Part shown: piece by piece, positions 37,604 through 48,281 of the stretch
Layout: each line of letters begins with the position of its first letter
Position numbering within the stretch: the stretch's first letter is position 1
Assembly: GCA_949752745.1 (NCBI GenBank)
Contig: OX457027.1
Span: 89,301,720-89,365,719, forward strand
Length of the DNA stretch: 64,000 nt
Origin: Protula sp. h YS-2021
Lineage: Eukaryota > Annelida > Polychaeta > Sabellida > Serpulidae
Direction of reading: 5' to 3'
The notes under the pieces: model-generated
What the model was told of the DNA's origin: nothing
The model's input: the letters and a program-made list of their open reading frames with translations, nothing else
Databases searched by the model: none
Made by a program: the position numbers and the translations under genes

Positions 37604-39348
37604 CGATTTTGTAGACTTTTTTTAAGATGGTGAATTCACATGTAACGCTACGTTTTATAAACTTTTAGCTGTCACTGTCTATTTAATCACAAAGAACATT
37701 TTATCCTTATCCGAAAGCACTATGCGTGTAAAAACATCCCGATCAAAAATAATTTCAATTTTTGTCTCAGCAACTTTTATTTCAAATTGTCAAATTGTTT
37801 TGAAAAGTACAAACCACCAGGCTGATTCCAATTGCTGCAGCGTTTGTAGGGAACGATGGGTTGATTGCTCAATGAAGAGGCGTGCTTGATTTCTCGGCCT
37901 CACCACAGAGCACAAAGGGCACGAATAAGCCACTTCAAATGACTACGTGTGCAGATAACAACAGAAAGTGTTTTAGTAAAAACTGTAACTACTTCAGAGG
38001 CCAATCAGAAAATGGTTATCTGGAGAATGTGACAGCGAGGTGACGAAACGCTGTGGCTAGCGACTACAGCTTGTACACACCGATGGGGAGGGGAGTGAGG
38101 GGGGGGGGGGAGGATGGGGGTTCTTATGGTGATCCCTCCTCCCCTCATCAGAGAATGGTTATCTGGAGAATGTGACAGCGAGGTGACGAAACGCTGTGGC
38201 CAGGGAGGGGTTGGGGTTGTTACGGTAATACCCCCTCCCCTAGTGCAATTTGTGACCATAGCGTGAAATCCCGGGATATAGGAGCGATCGAGGGAGGGAG
38301 GGGGGAGGGCGATGTATAGTTATCAGCTTGCGTTGAATATTTACTTCTTGTTACATGCCTTGGTAAAATGCTGTCATCTGATTCGTCGATTCCTAAGTCA
38401 ACCATTGTTGGTCTGAACGCACAAGGTGAAACACTGCTAGATGTTGCAGCTATTTGTAGCCAAAGACCATCGAAGGCATGTCACAAAGCAGATGCTGACT
38501 TATTTTGAGTAACCATGGATATATATTGTTGACCAGTTGATCTTTAGGTCAACACTTTCTAAATGGGCAATAATACTTCATGTTTACCCAACATCTGCTT
38601 GTTATTTTATCGATTACTAAGGCCTGGGTAGGTCACGTGACGTGAACACTCACCAGTAAGCTTTCAAAGCAATCTGCCAGGTATTTTGCAAAACAACTCC
38701 CCTCTCTTCGCCCCCCCCCCCTCCGGCTCCACTGTAGAAAATCCTAGACCCGCACATGTAAAGATCGCATTTTTAATCACAAGTTTCGCCCACACCATTA
38801 AGCAGAAAATAAACTGGAGTATTACTGATTTTTCATGGGATAGGGAGGGTGCGTGGGTGGGGATGGGGGTTGGGTGGTTGTCTCAAAAGTCGTCCATGCA
38901 ACCAGCCAGAAGGCACACAGATGTATTTTATCTCGTCATCCGAAAATCCCAAAACAAACCAGATATCACGTGACATGAACGAGCTTAGAATGAGAAGATA
39001 CGCGATAACACCTCGCCTGGTGGTGATGATAGGGAAGGCAGGCCTGCACCAACCACCGCAAAGCATTCATCAGGCCTTGAGATTTCTTAAGTAAGGATTT
39101 AATGATAACATTGCGACACCAGTGGGACATATAGTTCAAACGGTTTTGTATCCGGGTTGAATGAAATTGGGGGTTTCTTTTCTAATGGGAAAGAAGTCCC
39201 ATATCTGGAATGGTCAAATTTGCGTGCAGAAAAAGTAGTCCTATATCCGGGCTGGTTGAATTTACGTACAGAAGAAGTGGTCCTACAACGGAACTTATTA
39301 TGTCGTTTGTGAGCTTCTGTGTCGTAACAGGCAAACCGCAATGGCAGC

Positions 39349-39759
39349 AAAAAGTGGTCCCATTTCTAAGGGGAGAAGGAATGGGGAGAAGAAGGGGTGG
39401 GAGAAGGCAGGACAAGGCAACCACAACGGCAGTAAAAATACTCCCATTTCTAAGGGGATAAGGAATGGGGAGAAGAAGGGGTGGGAGAGGGCAGGACAAG
39501 GCAACTACAACGGCACTAAAATTGATCCCAATTCTAAGGGGAGAAGGAATAGGGAGGAGAAGGGGCGGGAGAGGGTAGGACAAGGCAACCACAACGGCAG
39601 TAAAAATGGTCCAATTTCTAAGGGAAGGGGGGTTAGGGAGGAGGAGGGGTTTGAGAGGGCAGAAAAAGGCAACCATAACGGCAGTAAAAGTGGTCCCATT
39701 TCTAAGGGAAGGAGGGGGAGGGTGGGAGAGGGGAGGACAATTAAATCACAACGGCAGTA
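39349..39759. repeat. 84-bp minisatellite, copy 2
   Basis: Same five 84-bp units as 23080-23490. Confidence 0.85.
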
Positions 39760-39876
39760 AAAATTTGTTAGATGGTCAAGTTTTGAATGTGGTCCTGTTA
39801 CGGAGCTCGACAGAGGTTTAATATCTCATTGACTTGTTTGGAAACAGTGTAATATAATAAAATATTACAGTATAAT

Positions 39877-40233
39877 ATTACTGGGGAATGCATTCGGTTG
39901 GTTTCTGACTTGCGTGAAAGAATCGGTATTCTCGTTCAACTTGATTTTGAGAAAGCCTTTGACTCTGTTCAATGGAATTTTGCATTATCTGCTTTGAAAA
40001 AAATTGGAAATAGCTTTATTGGGTGTGTTAAGTTTTGCTACAACGAAGCGCTTAGTTGTGTCTTAAACAATGGCAATAGTTCACAGTGTTTGTCGCTTTA
40101 CATAAGCGTAAGACAAGGTTGTGCCTTATGCTGTTTTCTGTTTATTAGATGTGCTAAATACTGGCTTCCATGATCAGTAAAAATAGCAACATCGAAGACA
40201 TCAAAATTCTATCAAAAATTCATAAAGTAAACA
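39877..40233 (+). pseudogene. LINE reverse transcriptase fragment, 5' part (copy 2)
   Basis: Duplicate of 23608-23964 with the same motifs and the same break. Confidence 0.8.
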
Positions 40234-41361
40234 AGTAGGGGAGAAACGACAGATCGAAAACAGGATGTGACGTCATAATGACGTCACGAGGTGTTTTAGA
40301 ACATCCATGGGGGTTCTGGAACAGATGTTTTAGAATCCCCATGGGGGTTCTGGAACAGGTAATTGATAGAGCGCGCGCCCATATCAATGACGTCATCATG
40401 ACGTTATAATGACGTCATCATGACACCATCATCATGACGTTATAATGACGTCATCATGACGTTATCATGACGTCATAATGACGTTATGACGTCATGCCAT
40501 CATACTAAGACAGTCCTAAGTAGCATAACCCTAAGTCACCTGTCAATCATCATGACGTCATCAGTCACGTGACCTGTCAATTATCGGCCATGTGACCCTA
40601 ACCCTAACAAGAGTTCCAGACCACTTTTTGACGTCATAATGACGTCAGACCCCTAGGAGACGTCCCTTCTACCATCTGTCTATCATGAGGAAACGACAGT
40701 TCCACGCCACTTTTTCTAGAACATTCTATTGGTCCAGAACCCCCATGGGTTTTCCACGCCACTTGTGACGTCATAATGACGCCAGACCCCTAGGAGACGT
40801 CCCTTCTACCATCTGTCTATCACACATTCATAATACACATTCATAATGCACTCTATGGTTTAGGGTTAGGCTGCCCATACCCGGGCTCGAACCACCAACC
40901 TTCCGAGCATGGGTTCCACCAGGAGTCCCACGCTCTAACAACTCAGCTATTCCGGACTGAACCAGAATGTTTTGTGAAAACATGCCATATAAGGCTATAA
41001 TACACAATGCACGGGTTAGGGTCACATGGCCGATAATGGACAGATCACGAGACTGATGACGTCATGATGATTGACAGGTGACTTCGGGTTATGCTACTTA
41101 GGACTGTCTTAGTATGATGTCATGACGTCATGACGTCATTATGACGTCATGATGACGTCATGATGACGTCATTATAACGTCATGATGATGATGTCATGAT
41201 GACGTCATTGATATTGGGGCGCGCTCTATCAATTACCTGTTCCAGAACCCCCATGGGGATTCTAAAACATCTGTTCCAGAACCCCCATGGGGGTTCTTAA
41301 ACACCTCATGACGTCATTATAACCTCACTTCCTGTTTTCGAACTGTCGTTTCTCCCCTACT
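40234..41361. mobile_element. CRE-rich 1.1-kb non-autonomous element with AGTAG ends (copy 2)
   Basis: Duplicate of 23965-25092, identical length (1128 bp) and ends. Confidence 0.7.
40871..40957 (-). other. tRNA-like / SINE-head sequence (copy 2)
   Basis: Duplicate of 24602-24688, with A-box-like and B-box motifs and unpaired ends. Confidence 0.5.
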
Positions 41362-42689
41362 GACTTCGCTCGAGTTTTTAGTGCATCGCTTCTCAAAGAT
41401 TCCAGGGTTAAGACTAAATTTACAAAAGGCTCTTTTCATATACTTTGGTCCATGGAGGTATAACAAAGAAACAGTGCATACTATGACGTTATGTTATGGA
41501 TTAGTTGATGTGCTAGAACTGCGCATTTGACTGGACTAGGGCTACACATTTTGGTTTCAAAGAGTCATGGCGTGTCCAATATTATCTACTCAGTGTCGGT
41601 GTGGGAAACCTCACCAATTCATACCATATCAATACAGCAAGAATTAAATGAGTTTGTTTGGAACGATAAACCAGCGAAAATAAAACATTTGCCCCTTATT
41701 TGAGATTACAACAAAATGGACTTGCGTAATGTTGCTGTAAAGTCACAGGTAAAAGCTCTACGTATGGCAAAGTTGTTCCGCACAGCAGAAACACCGGACA
41801 GAGCGCAAAATTGGTGCGCCGTTGGAAAACTGTATTCCAATAAATCAGGCTCCTTACAGTTCCGTGTTCGGTGCAATTGTGAGGTCACATAACTACCACC
41901 AATGCCATTATTTATGGAAATATGCTGATACAGACAAAGGAAATCATGTTTTCCTTTAATGTAGTTTAATACAGTGGAACAACTCCCTTATCTAAATAAA
42001 CAATCGAAGAATTTTCTATGAAGACTGGTTTGAGATAGGTGTAGTTTATACTCAAGTTTTGTGTGGTGAACAAGGACAGTTTCTGTCATCCCAACATTTT
42101 AAAGATACATTTGGCATAAAAGCAAAATTTTGGATAGCACATAGGGGTTGTCAGCGCCGCTAAAACGGTATAAAAATAATCCAGATCTTAGAAACGTATT
42201 TATTTATCAATCGACCTAATGTGCAAGAGAGACTAATCTTTGGCCTTTCCAGTATAAAATTTCTCATAATATAACAAACTGTGATAGTAGCTTGTTAAAA
42301 TGAAAGCAAGCAGAAACCGATAATTTTAAAATATGTTGCCAAAATGTACCGGATACAATAGTACTTTCAATGGTTGAGTACAATATGACTAAACAGTAGC
42401 TGAAAGAAAATTTTTATGGTTGATCAAAACGGCTCTCATACGTGTGATTTAACAGAGGAAGGGTTTATTTCTGACAAGCTAGTCTGGAACCTCATTCTGT
42501 TAACTATAAAAAGTATCTGTGTCACATCTCAGGATATAAGAACTTTGTTATTAAAGTCTGTTACAACGACACTTTACAGAGAGTAATAGCAGATACAAAT
42601 TACTATGTGTCCGCATCAAACTTTACCAGTAAGTCGAGGAGTGTATATATGTGTATTAAATTACTTAAAAATGTTAAGATTCAATCAAC
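41362..42689 (+). pseudogene. LINE C-terminal remnant (copy 2)
   Basis: Duplicate of 25093-26420, broken in the same places. Confidence 0.65.
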
Positions 42690-43892
42690 TGTCAATTGAA
42701 ATAAATATAACCCAAAGAAATGTCAAATAATATTGTTTCTGCTGTATTTTAACGAAGTGCACCTTTATGTTTCATGTGGTATATCGGGTGTGACTGGCAT
42801 TAATATAAACTAGAACCTCGTTTCGCTAGCGAAATGTTCAACACTTGACACAAATTAAAACGCAAACATACTTCTTTCAAGGGGTTATTTCTTGAATAAT
42901 ATATTGCAAACAACACAGCTTGAATACGTCTTATAAGCCGAGTAGTGGTTGGTTTTTGTTGTATTAAGGTTTTATTGTCTGATTTTTGATATCAAAATAT
43001 CAGACTATTTTTTAAATAGAAAATTCAGAAGCACACATCTGTAAATTAATAATAACTGGTTCTTGGATGCAGAATCTTTCTTTAATTTTTTTTACTGTCT
43101 AAAAAAGAAGCGATTCTTGAGATCCAAAACTTTTGTTGTTATTATTGATCTGAATAATTCAAGTTTTCATCTCCAAAATTTAATGGATGATTCGTTAAAT
43201 TTTATGTCAATGTGTGTCTCCTTTAAGATTTTTTAAGTTTGTAAATTTTATTTTTTGATCTCAGAAATAATTTTTGCCATCTAAAATTCAATTATTGATA
43301 GCAAAATATAAATTTAAGAGATCTACATTGATTTCTTGATATCTTTAATTATATTTTGATATCAAAATTAAGCATTGAATGCTAAAACGGCATTGCATAG
43401 TTGTAGTTTTGTTCTAAAAAATTTAACGTTTTAAAATTTAATATAAAATTTAATATAAAATATAAAATTCAGTCAAACCAGCATCTCCAGACTGGAAACC
43501 ATGACGCTGTAACGCCTACGCATTAGGGATGAAGCTTCAAAACGCACCCTCGAGGTGCCCCCCCCCCCCCTGTTTGCCGTGTCCTATTTCAGTGTTCGTT
43601 CATTCCTTTCGGGGATGCACTTGGTATGAAACGTGTTGCCGTGCATGCCCCAAACAAACAATAATAAATAAAGATGGAGAAAGGGGATGATTCTGAGGCC
43701 AGACGCGGTCCGGGCACGGACTGTCATTTTCGTTTTAAAAGGAGGTAATTGTCATTCAGTGGTCCGCGTTTCGCACAAGGGGCGGATGAGGGGGGGGGGG
43801 GGGAGTTCAGAATTTTACTCCGCGTTTGGCTAAAAAGGGGGTGTCATTTCAGAATTAACACTCTGCGTTTGGGGGTCGTTTTTAAAGGTCAT

Positions 43893-44440
43893 GGACACGC
43901 ATGGTAACCAGTTGGTAGGTGAGAGCGCCCCGGGGACACGCATGGTAACCACTTTGTAGGTGAGTGCCCCCCTTCCCCGGGAACACGCATGGTAACCAGT
44001 TGGTCGGTGAGTGACCCTCCCCCTCCATCCTCGGAACACGCATAGTAACCAGTTGGTAGGTGAGTGCCCTCCGGGAACACGTATGGTAACCAGTTGGTAG
44101 GTGAGTGCCTCCCCCCTTCAGCGGGGACATGCATGGTAACCAGTTGGTAGCTGAATGCACCCCCCCCCCCTCGGAACAAGCATAGTAACCAGTTAGTAGG
44201 TGAGTGCCCCCCCCCTTCAGCGGGGATATGCATGGTAACCAGTTGGTCGATGAGTGCCCCCCTTGGAACACGCATAGTAACCAGTTGGTAGGTGAGTGCC
44301 CCCCCCCCCCGGGAACACGCATAGTAACCAGTTGGTAGGTGAGTGCCCCCCTTCCCCGGGGACATGCATGGTAACCAGTTGGTAGGTGAGTGCCCCCTTC
44401 CCCGGGGACATCCATGGTAACCAGTTGGTAGGTGAATGCA
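43893..44440. repeat. GC-rich minisatellite at the duplication boundary (copy 2)
   Basis: Duplicate of 27625-28170 with different C-run lengths, ending about 35 bp before the right limit of the duplication. Confidence 0.85.
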
Positions 44441-44697
44441 CCCCCTCCGACCCCGGGCGTTCAATGAGATATCTTAACCCAGTTTATCTCTTTGAAGTAA
44501 GCGGTTTAATCAAGTCGTTGACCGACAATCAGTCAAAGACAAGGGGTTGTTCGAGTACTGCCGGAGAGTACCTAGTACCACCTGAGTATTGACTTCTGTA
44601 TAATATACTGATTATTCAATGATGGAGTGGTGACCTTGCTGGACAAAAAGAGGCCTAAATCAATTCCATAATTGAATACAACAGGATACCGATATTA

Positions 44698-44703
44698 GAC
44701 CAC
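44698..44703. repeat. Target site duplication, left copy
   Basis: GACCAC directly precedes the first base of the Polinton at 44704 and is repeated at 58581-58586. Six bases is the known Polinton target duplication length. Confidence 0.9.
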
Positions 44704-45203
44704 AGTAGTATGAAAACGTTGGTTCTGGCCCACTTGATGACGTCATACTGTCTGGAAGTGACGTCATCATGTCTGGAAGTGACGTCATCATGTCTGGACC
44801 GGAAGTGTTGTCTAGACCGGAAGTGTTGTCTGGACCGGAAGTGACGTCATACTGTCTGGACCGGAAGTGACGTCATCATGTCTGGAAGTGACGTCATAGC
44901 GTCTGGACCGGAAGTGCTGTCTAGACCGGAAGTGCTGTCTGGAGTGGAAGTGACATCATCATGTCTGGAGCGGAAGTGACGTCAGGATAAGTGTAAGGAT
45001 AGGCGCGGCCCTCCATGACGTGATAATGACGTCATGATGACGTCATACTGTCTGGAGCGAAAGTCTGGAGCGAAAGTAGCTTGATAGTGTTGGCCGAGTC
45101 AATCATCATGAAGCCAACGCACTCCACCTGTCAATCAGTGTAACCATGGCAACAGACCGTAAAAAGTGATGACCCCCCCCCCCCCCGGACATACTATGTA
45201 CCG

Positions 45204-45833
45204 ACCCCCCCCCCCACCCTTTCGAAATTGTGATTTTGGCATATTTATCCGTTTCAGACGATTCTGAACATTTTTCATTTTTTGGGTCGACCGACCCCCC
45301 CCCCCCCTCGAAATTGTGATTTTTGCATATTTATCCGTTTCAGACGATTCTGAACATTTTTCATTTTTTGGGTCGACCGACCCCCCCCCCCCCCCCCTCG
45401 AAATTGTGATTTTTGCATATTTATCCGTTTCAGACGATTCTGAACATTTTTCATTTTTTTGGGTCGACCGACCCCCCCCCCCCCCCTCGAAATTGTGATT
45501 TTTGCATATTTATCCGTTTCAGACGATTCTGAACATTTTTCATTTTTTGGGTCGACCGACCCCCCCCCCCCTCGAAATTGTGATTTTTGCATATTTATCC
45601 GTTTCAGACGATTCTGAACATTTTTCATTTTTTGGGTCGACCGACCCCCCCCCCCCCTCGAAATTGTGATTTTTGCATATTTATCCGTTTCAGACGATTC
45701 TGAACATTTTTCATTTTTTGGGTCGACCGACCCCCCCCCCCTCGAAATTGTGATTTTTGCATATTTATCCGTTTCAGACGATTCTGAACATTTTTCATTT
45801 TTTGGGTCGACCGACCCCCCCCCCCCCCCCCGC
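45204..45833. repeat. Seven-copy 83-90-bp tandem array with C tracts
   Basis: Each unit runs from a C tract of 9-17 bases through CTCGAAATTGTGATTTTTGC and a CAGACGATTCTGAAC core to GGGTCGACCGA. Units are nearly identical except for tract length, indicating recent expansion. The G-rich frames on the minus strand are artefacts. The right end of the element has no such array. Confidence 0.9.
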
Positions 45834-45904
45834 TAGATGTCTCTGCTTTACAGCTGTACAGCAGTACAACTGTAAGTGAGACATTCATATACATAAGTAA
45901 AATT

Positions 45905-45917
45905 CTGCTGAGTCAGC
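45905..45917. promoter_or_regulatory. Maf-recognition/AP-1-type palindrome in left inverted repeat
   Basis: TGCTGAGTCAGCA is a full consensus T-MARE (Maf and CNC-bZIP factors) with an AP-1 core. It lies 48 bp upstream of the TATA box at 45965. The right repeat has the same palindrome at 57138-57150. Confidence 0.6.
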
Positions 45918-45964
45918 AATTTTTTAACAATGTTACACACCATATTTTGATTACATGGAAGTAG

Positions 45965-45972
45965 TATAAAAG
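45965..45972 (+). promoter_or_regulatory. TATA box of the plus-strand block
   Basis: TATAAAAG, 63 nt before the first ATG at 46035, inside the inner inverted repeat. In the right repeat the equivalent position reads GCATAAAAG, so the TATA is degraded there. Confidence 0.65.
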
Positions 45973-46034
45973 CATGAGTGAAACATGTCAACTAGTCAAC
46001 AAGTGGATATTGTGTGACGAGAAAAGACTTGACA

Positions 46035-46469
46035 ATGTCGGCCTTACTTTTTCACAGATGTGTAGAGACCATGGATGACGTCTTCAAAGTGAATTATGCT
46101 GACTATGTGTTTTCAAAGCTTCCTGCTTTTGAATCGGATTGGATGCTGCAAGTGAAGAACTTACATCAGCATTGGGAAGCTGTTGGAAAGACCATTCCAA
46201 GAGATCGTTTCGTCCGCTCGTTTCTACGTGAATGTGAAGATCTACATTTACCGTTAACTTATGACATTGATTTAGCATTTATCAACGTGAATACAATTTG
46301 GGCAGTTGAGCTCATGTTAGATGTGGCTGCAAGAATCATTTTACATTATGATGATGATGTTCCATTGAAGACGAATGTATCAGAACTTGTTCGATTCAAC
46401 CATGGACGAGTTGAAGTGAATTCAAAACTTTGCAAGTTCTTTGCTGACTCAGCAGATAGTTGGGTATAA
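46035..46469 (+). CDS. Small helical protein, element-specific family member 1
   Basis: 144 residues from the first ATG after the TATA box. An alternative ATG at 46071 has a stronger Kozak context (GACCATGGA) and aligns with the start of the related protein at 47223 (MDDVFKVNYADYVFSKL against MDACFKNAYIDLMIAKL), so it may be the true start. The protein is acidic and predicted mostly helical, with HWEAVGK, FLRECEDL and a final helix. The related pattern (W-E/D, about 20 residues, then E/R-C-E/Y) appears in the products at 47223 and 48282. No known domain recognised. The last codons overlap the Maf-type palindrome and TATA box of the next gene. Confidence 0.6.
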   Translation: MSALLFHRCVETMDDVFKVNYADYVFSKLPAFESDWMLQVKNLHQHWEAVGKTIPRDRFVRSFLRECEDLHLPLTYDIDLAFINVNTIWAVELMLDVAARIILHYDDDVPLKTNVSELVRFNHGRVEVNSKLCKFFADSADSWV

Positions 46470-46472
46470 AAG
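46442..46472 (+). promoter_or_regulatory. T-MARE palindrome and TATA box upstream of the PC4-like/zinc gene
   Basis: TGCTGACTCAGCA at 46442-46454 is followed by TATAAAAG at 46465-46472, then a half site GACTCAGCA at 46479. The next ATG in good context is at 46550. The control region is embedded in the 3' end of the preceding coding frame. Confidence 0.65.
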
Positions 46473-46549
46473 GGAGTGGACTCAGCAGAGTGAAGTCATT
46501 TCTCAGCAGACAGTTGGAGGGAGTGCATCATCAGTACATTGTAGCAGCC

Positions 46550-47197
46550 ATGGAGAACAAGACAAGCAGCAACAGCAGCAGCAGCAGCAGCTTTAAAATT
46601 AGTGCTAACTTAACCATTACTGTGGAGCATGGAGAATATGGGCCATTTCTACGCATCACACGTGGAGAGAGATGGTGTGCTTATTCACCATCTTTGTGGA
46701 AGATTGTATGTCAAAGCTTGAAAAATTTACGTGACATTGGCTTCAAACTGTACTTAACGCAAACGAAGTGGCTTGAAGTCATTTCATACTTGGATATGCG
46801 CTATGTGAGTTTTGTGCGCACGTCACGGTTTGAAGGGAAAGAATACACACATCACATCAACATGAATGATGGTGAATGGGAGACACTGCTTCAGGAGATG
46901 GACAACATCAACTCAGCCCTATCACCATGTGAGGAATGTCATGACAAGAAAACGATCATCAAGCTGCAAAAGGATGGTCGGATGAAGGTGTCAAAGCTAT
47001 CCAAGAAAAGGCTGGCTGAAGTTCAGTTGGAGAACATGAACGTACAAAATCAACTTGGACTTACCTGTGACTATTGCGGTGCTTGTGGATATGTGGAGGA
47101 TTATCATTGCCACTGCCACAAGTATAATTGCAAGTTGTGTGAACCAAGCAACTTCTGCGGCAAGTGTGGAGTACTTAAAGTCAGTGAAGCAAAGTAA
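46550..47197 (+). CDS. PC4-like domain protein with C-terminal Cys/His zinc-binding region
   Basis: Start chosen at 46550 (GCAGCCATGGAG), because the longer frame begins at a TTG upstream of the TATA box. 215 residues. After a Ser-rich leader, residues about 15-120 share layout with the minus-strand proteins at 52855-52218: LTITVEHG at the N side, FKLYLTQTKWLEV, YVSF, then MNDGEWETLLQEM. That last block resembles the end of the PC4/SUB1 fold (ITL-x-EW-x-LL). The C-terminal 45 residues are Cys/His-rich (CDYCGACGY, HCHCH, CKLCE, CGKCG) and probably bind zinc. It is likely a DNA-binding or transcriptional protein of the element; assignment to the PC4 fold is by pattern only. Confidence 0.6.
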   Translation: MENKTSSNSSSSSSFKISANLTITVEHGEYGPFLRITRGERWCAYSPSLWKIVCQSLKNLRDIGFKLYLTQTKWLEVISYLDMRYVSFVRTSRFEGKEYTHHINMNDGEWETLLQEMDNINSALSPCEECHDKKTIIKLQKDGRMKVSKLSKKRLAEVQLENMNVQNQLGLTCDYCGACGYVEDYHCHCHKYNCKLCEPSNFCGKCGVLKVSEAK

Positions 47198-47222
47198 AAG
47201 CCCCACAAGACACTGAAACAAG

Positions 47223-47549
47223 ATGGACGCATGTTTTAAAAATGCTTATATTGACTTGATGATTGCTAAACTTGCTTGCTGTGGCACTCCAGACTATCAA
47301 CTTTATCATTTGGATGCTTTTTGGGATGTTGTACATCATAGTCTTGATGTGATTGAACTGCATTCAAGATTTCTTGGAGAATGTTATAAAATTGGAATAG
47401 AAGAAGATCCTGACTTTGACTTTGATGCTGCACTTTATTCTGCTCGCACTGATGTTGAAGTATATTTCACCGTGGTTGACTATTTGAGAGATTGCTGCAA
47501 AGAAGAAGAGGAAACCGAGCAGCTTTATCAGGTAAGAGAACCTTTTTAA
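47223..47549 (+). CDS. Small helical protein, family member 2, possibly spliced
   Basis: ATG at 47223 in good context (CAAGATGGA), 25 nt after the previous stop. 108 residues, acidic and helical, related by pattern to the product of 46035 (FWDVVHHSLD, FLGECYKI). Near its 3' end CAG/GTAAGA at 47529-47534 is a consensus splice donor, and TTATTACAG/GAAG at 47693-47705 a consensus acceptor. Removal of 47532-47701 would replace the last five residues with a short acidic tail ending at 47726. I cannot tell which form is used. No TATA box of its own was seen. Confidence 0.55.
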   Translation: MDACFKNAYIDLMIAKLACCGTPDYQLYHLDAFWDVVHHSLDVIELHSRFLGECYKIGIEEDPDFDFDAALYSARTDVEVYFTVVDYLRDCCKEEEETEQLYQVREPF

Positions 47550-47594
47550 TCATCTTTGTAACAACATAGTGAATTGTTTCTCAAAGACATAACA

Positions 47595-47726
47595 ATGTTT
47601 TTCTTACTAGCAAATTTAGTTTTATGTGAGTGGTTTCAACGTAAACAAAGAAAGAATATGATAGAAGAGGCAGCAACTATATTAAAAGATATTTTATTAC
47701 AGGAAGAAACCGACATGTCAGAATAA
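47595..47726 (+). CDS. Possible 43-residue membrane-anchored micro-protein
   Basis: ATG at 47595 opens 43 codons ending TAA at 47724-47726. The first 14 residues are hydrophobic (MFFLLANLVLCEWF), followed by a basic patch (RKQRKN) and an acidic helical tail. That layout suggests a single-pass anchor. It lies wholly between two well-supported genes and overlaps the candidate intron of the preceding gene, so it may be intronic sequence instead. Confidence 0.3.
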   Translation: MFFLLANLVLCEWFQRKQRKNMIEEAATILKDILLQEETDMSE

Positions 47727-47741
47727 AGAAGCAAAGTCAAC

Positions 47742-48179
47742 ATGGAGAATCTTGTACTATTCAGCGGTCATAAGGACGTTCTTTCAAACATGTTTCCAAC
47801 ACGACTTGAAAAGTATGGACATGTGTTCAACTCAAGTGAAGCTTTGTATCAATATGAGAAAGCAGTGTTTCATCACCGTCCAGATATTGCTTCAGCCATT
47901 GCTTCATGTAGAAATGGATATGAAGCAAAACGTATTGCTAAAGGGATAAAGCCATGTCCGTTATGGCATACAGTGAAGAGAAGCAAAATGCAAGATGTTT
48001 TACAAGTCAAATGGAATCAGTGTGTATTGTTTCGCAACAAGTTGAAAGAATGTAAAGACAAAACTTTAGTTGAAGCAACGTATGATCATTGGTGGGGAGC
48101 TGGTGTGAAACATGTGTCATCTGAATATCCTGGTCAGAATATTATGGGAAAGTTGTTAGAAATGTTGTGTGAGGGTTAG
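47742..48179 (+). CDS. NADAR-family (YbiA-like) N-glycosidase
   Basis: 145 residues, ATG in good context (CAACATGGA). The whole chain matches the NADAR pattern. LVLFSGHKDVLSNMFP is at the start, then HVFNSSEALYQYEKA, EAKRIAKGI, MQDVLQVKW, FRNKLKE, LVEATYDHWWGAGV and GQNIMGKLLEML at the end. NADAR proteins hydrolyse N-glycosidic bonds of ADP-ribose-type substrates; bacterial and phage members take part in NAD turnover or reverse ADP-ribosylation of guanine bases. Here it sits among replication and packaging genes of the element, so a role in countering a host modification or NAD-based defence is possible but inferred. Complete, no lesions. Confidence 0.85.
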   Translation: MENLVLFSGHKDVLSNMFPTRLEKYGHVFNSSEALYQYEKAVFHHRPDIASAIASCRNGYEAKRIAKGIKPCPLWHTVKRSKMQDVLQVKWNQCVLFRNKLKECKDKTLVEATYDHWWGAGVKHVSSEYPGQNIMGKLLEMLCEG

Positions 48180-48281
48180 AGACTTTTTTCATTTGCTTGC
48201 CAACCGTCATGGTGTGCAGACGTGTGGACATGTAAATTTGAAGTATGTTTAACTTGTGTTGCATTGATTCAAGACTGCATA

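Larger units (their letters stand above)
28203..44477. repeat. Tandem segmental duplication, copy 2 (16.3 kb)
   Basis: Head-to-tail repeat of 11910-28202. All features of copy 1 recur in the same order with an offset of about 16.27-16.29 kb. The right limit is after ATATCTTAA at 44477, where copy 1 continues AGATCC and copy 2 continues CCCAGTTT. Length differences lie in poly-C/poly-G tracts and the GA microsatellite. Confidence 0.95.
44704..46010. repeat. Left terminal inverted repeat region
   Basis: The outer part (44704 to about 45200) pairs with 57840-58580. It includes AGTAGTATGAAAACGTTGG, repeats of GACCGGAAGTG with TGACGTCA, and GGACATACTATGTACCG. The inner part (about 45836-46010) pairs with 57020-57235. 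Between them the left end holds an 88-bp tandem array absent from the right end. Confidence 0.85.

Noticed and set aside
45275..45894. Minus-strand Gly-rich frames in the left Polinton end
   Set aside because: Product of the seven-copy C-tract array; frame depends on homopolymer length.
46460..46549. Upstream extension of the PC4-like/zinc gene
   Set aside because: It begins at TTG and contains the TATA box, so it is promoter rather than coding. Similar GTG/TTG extensions were removed from 46014, 48222, 48691, 52236 and 56986.
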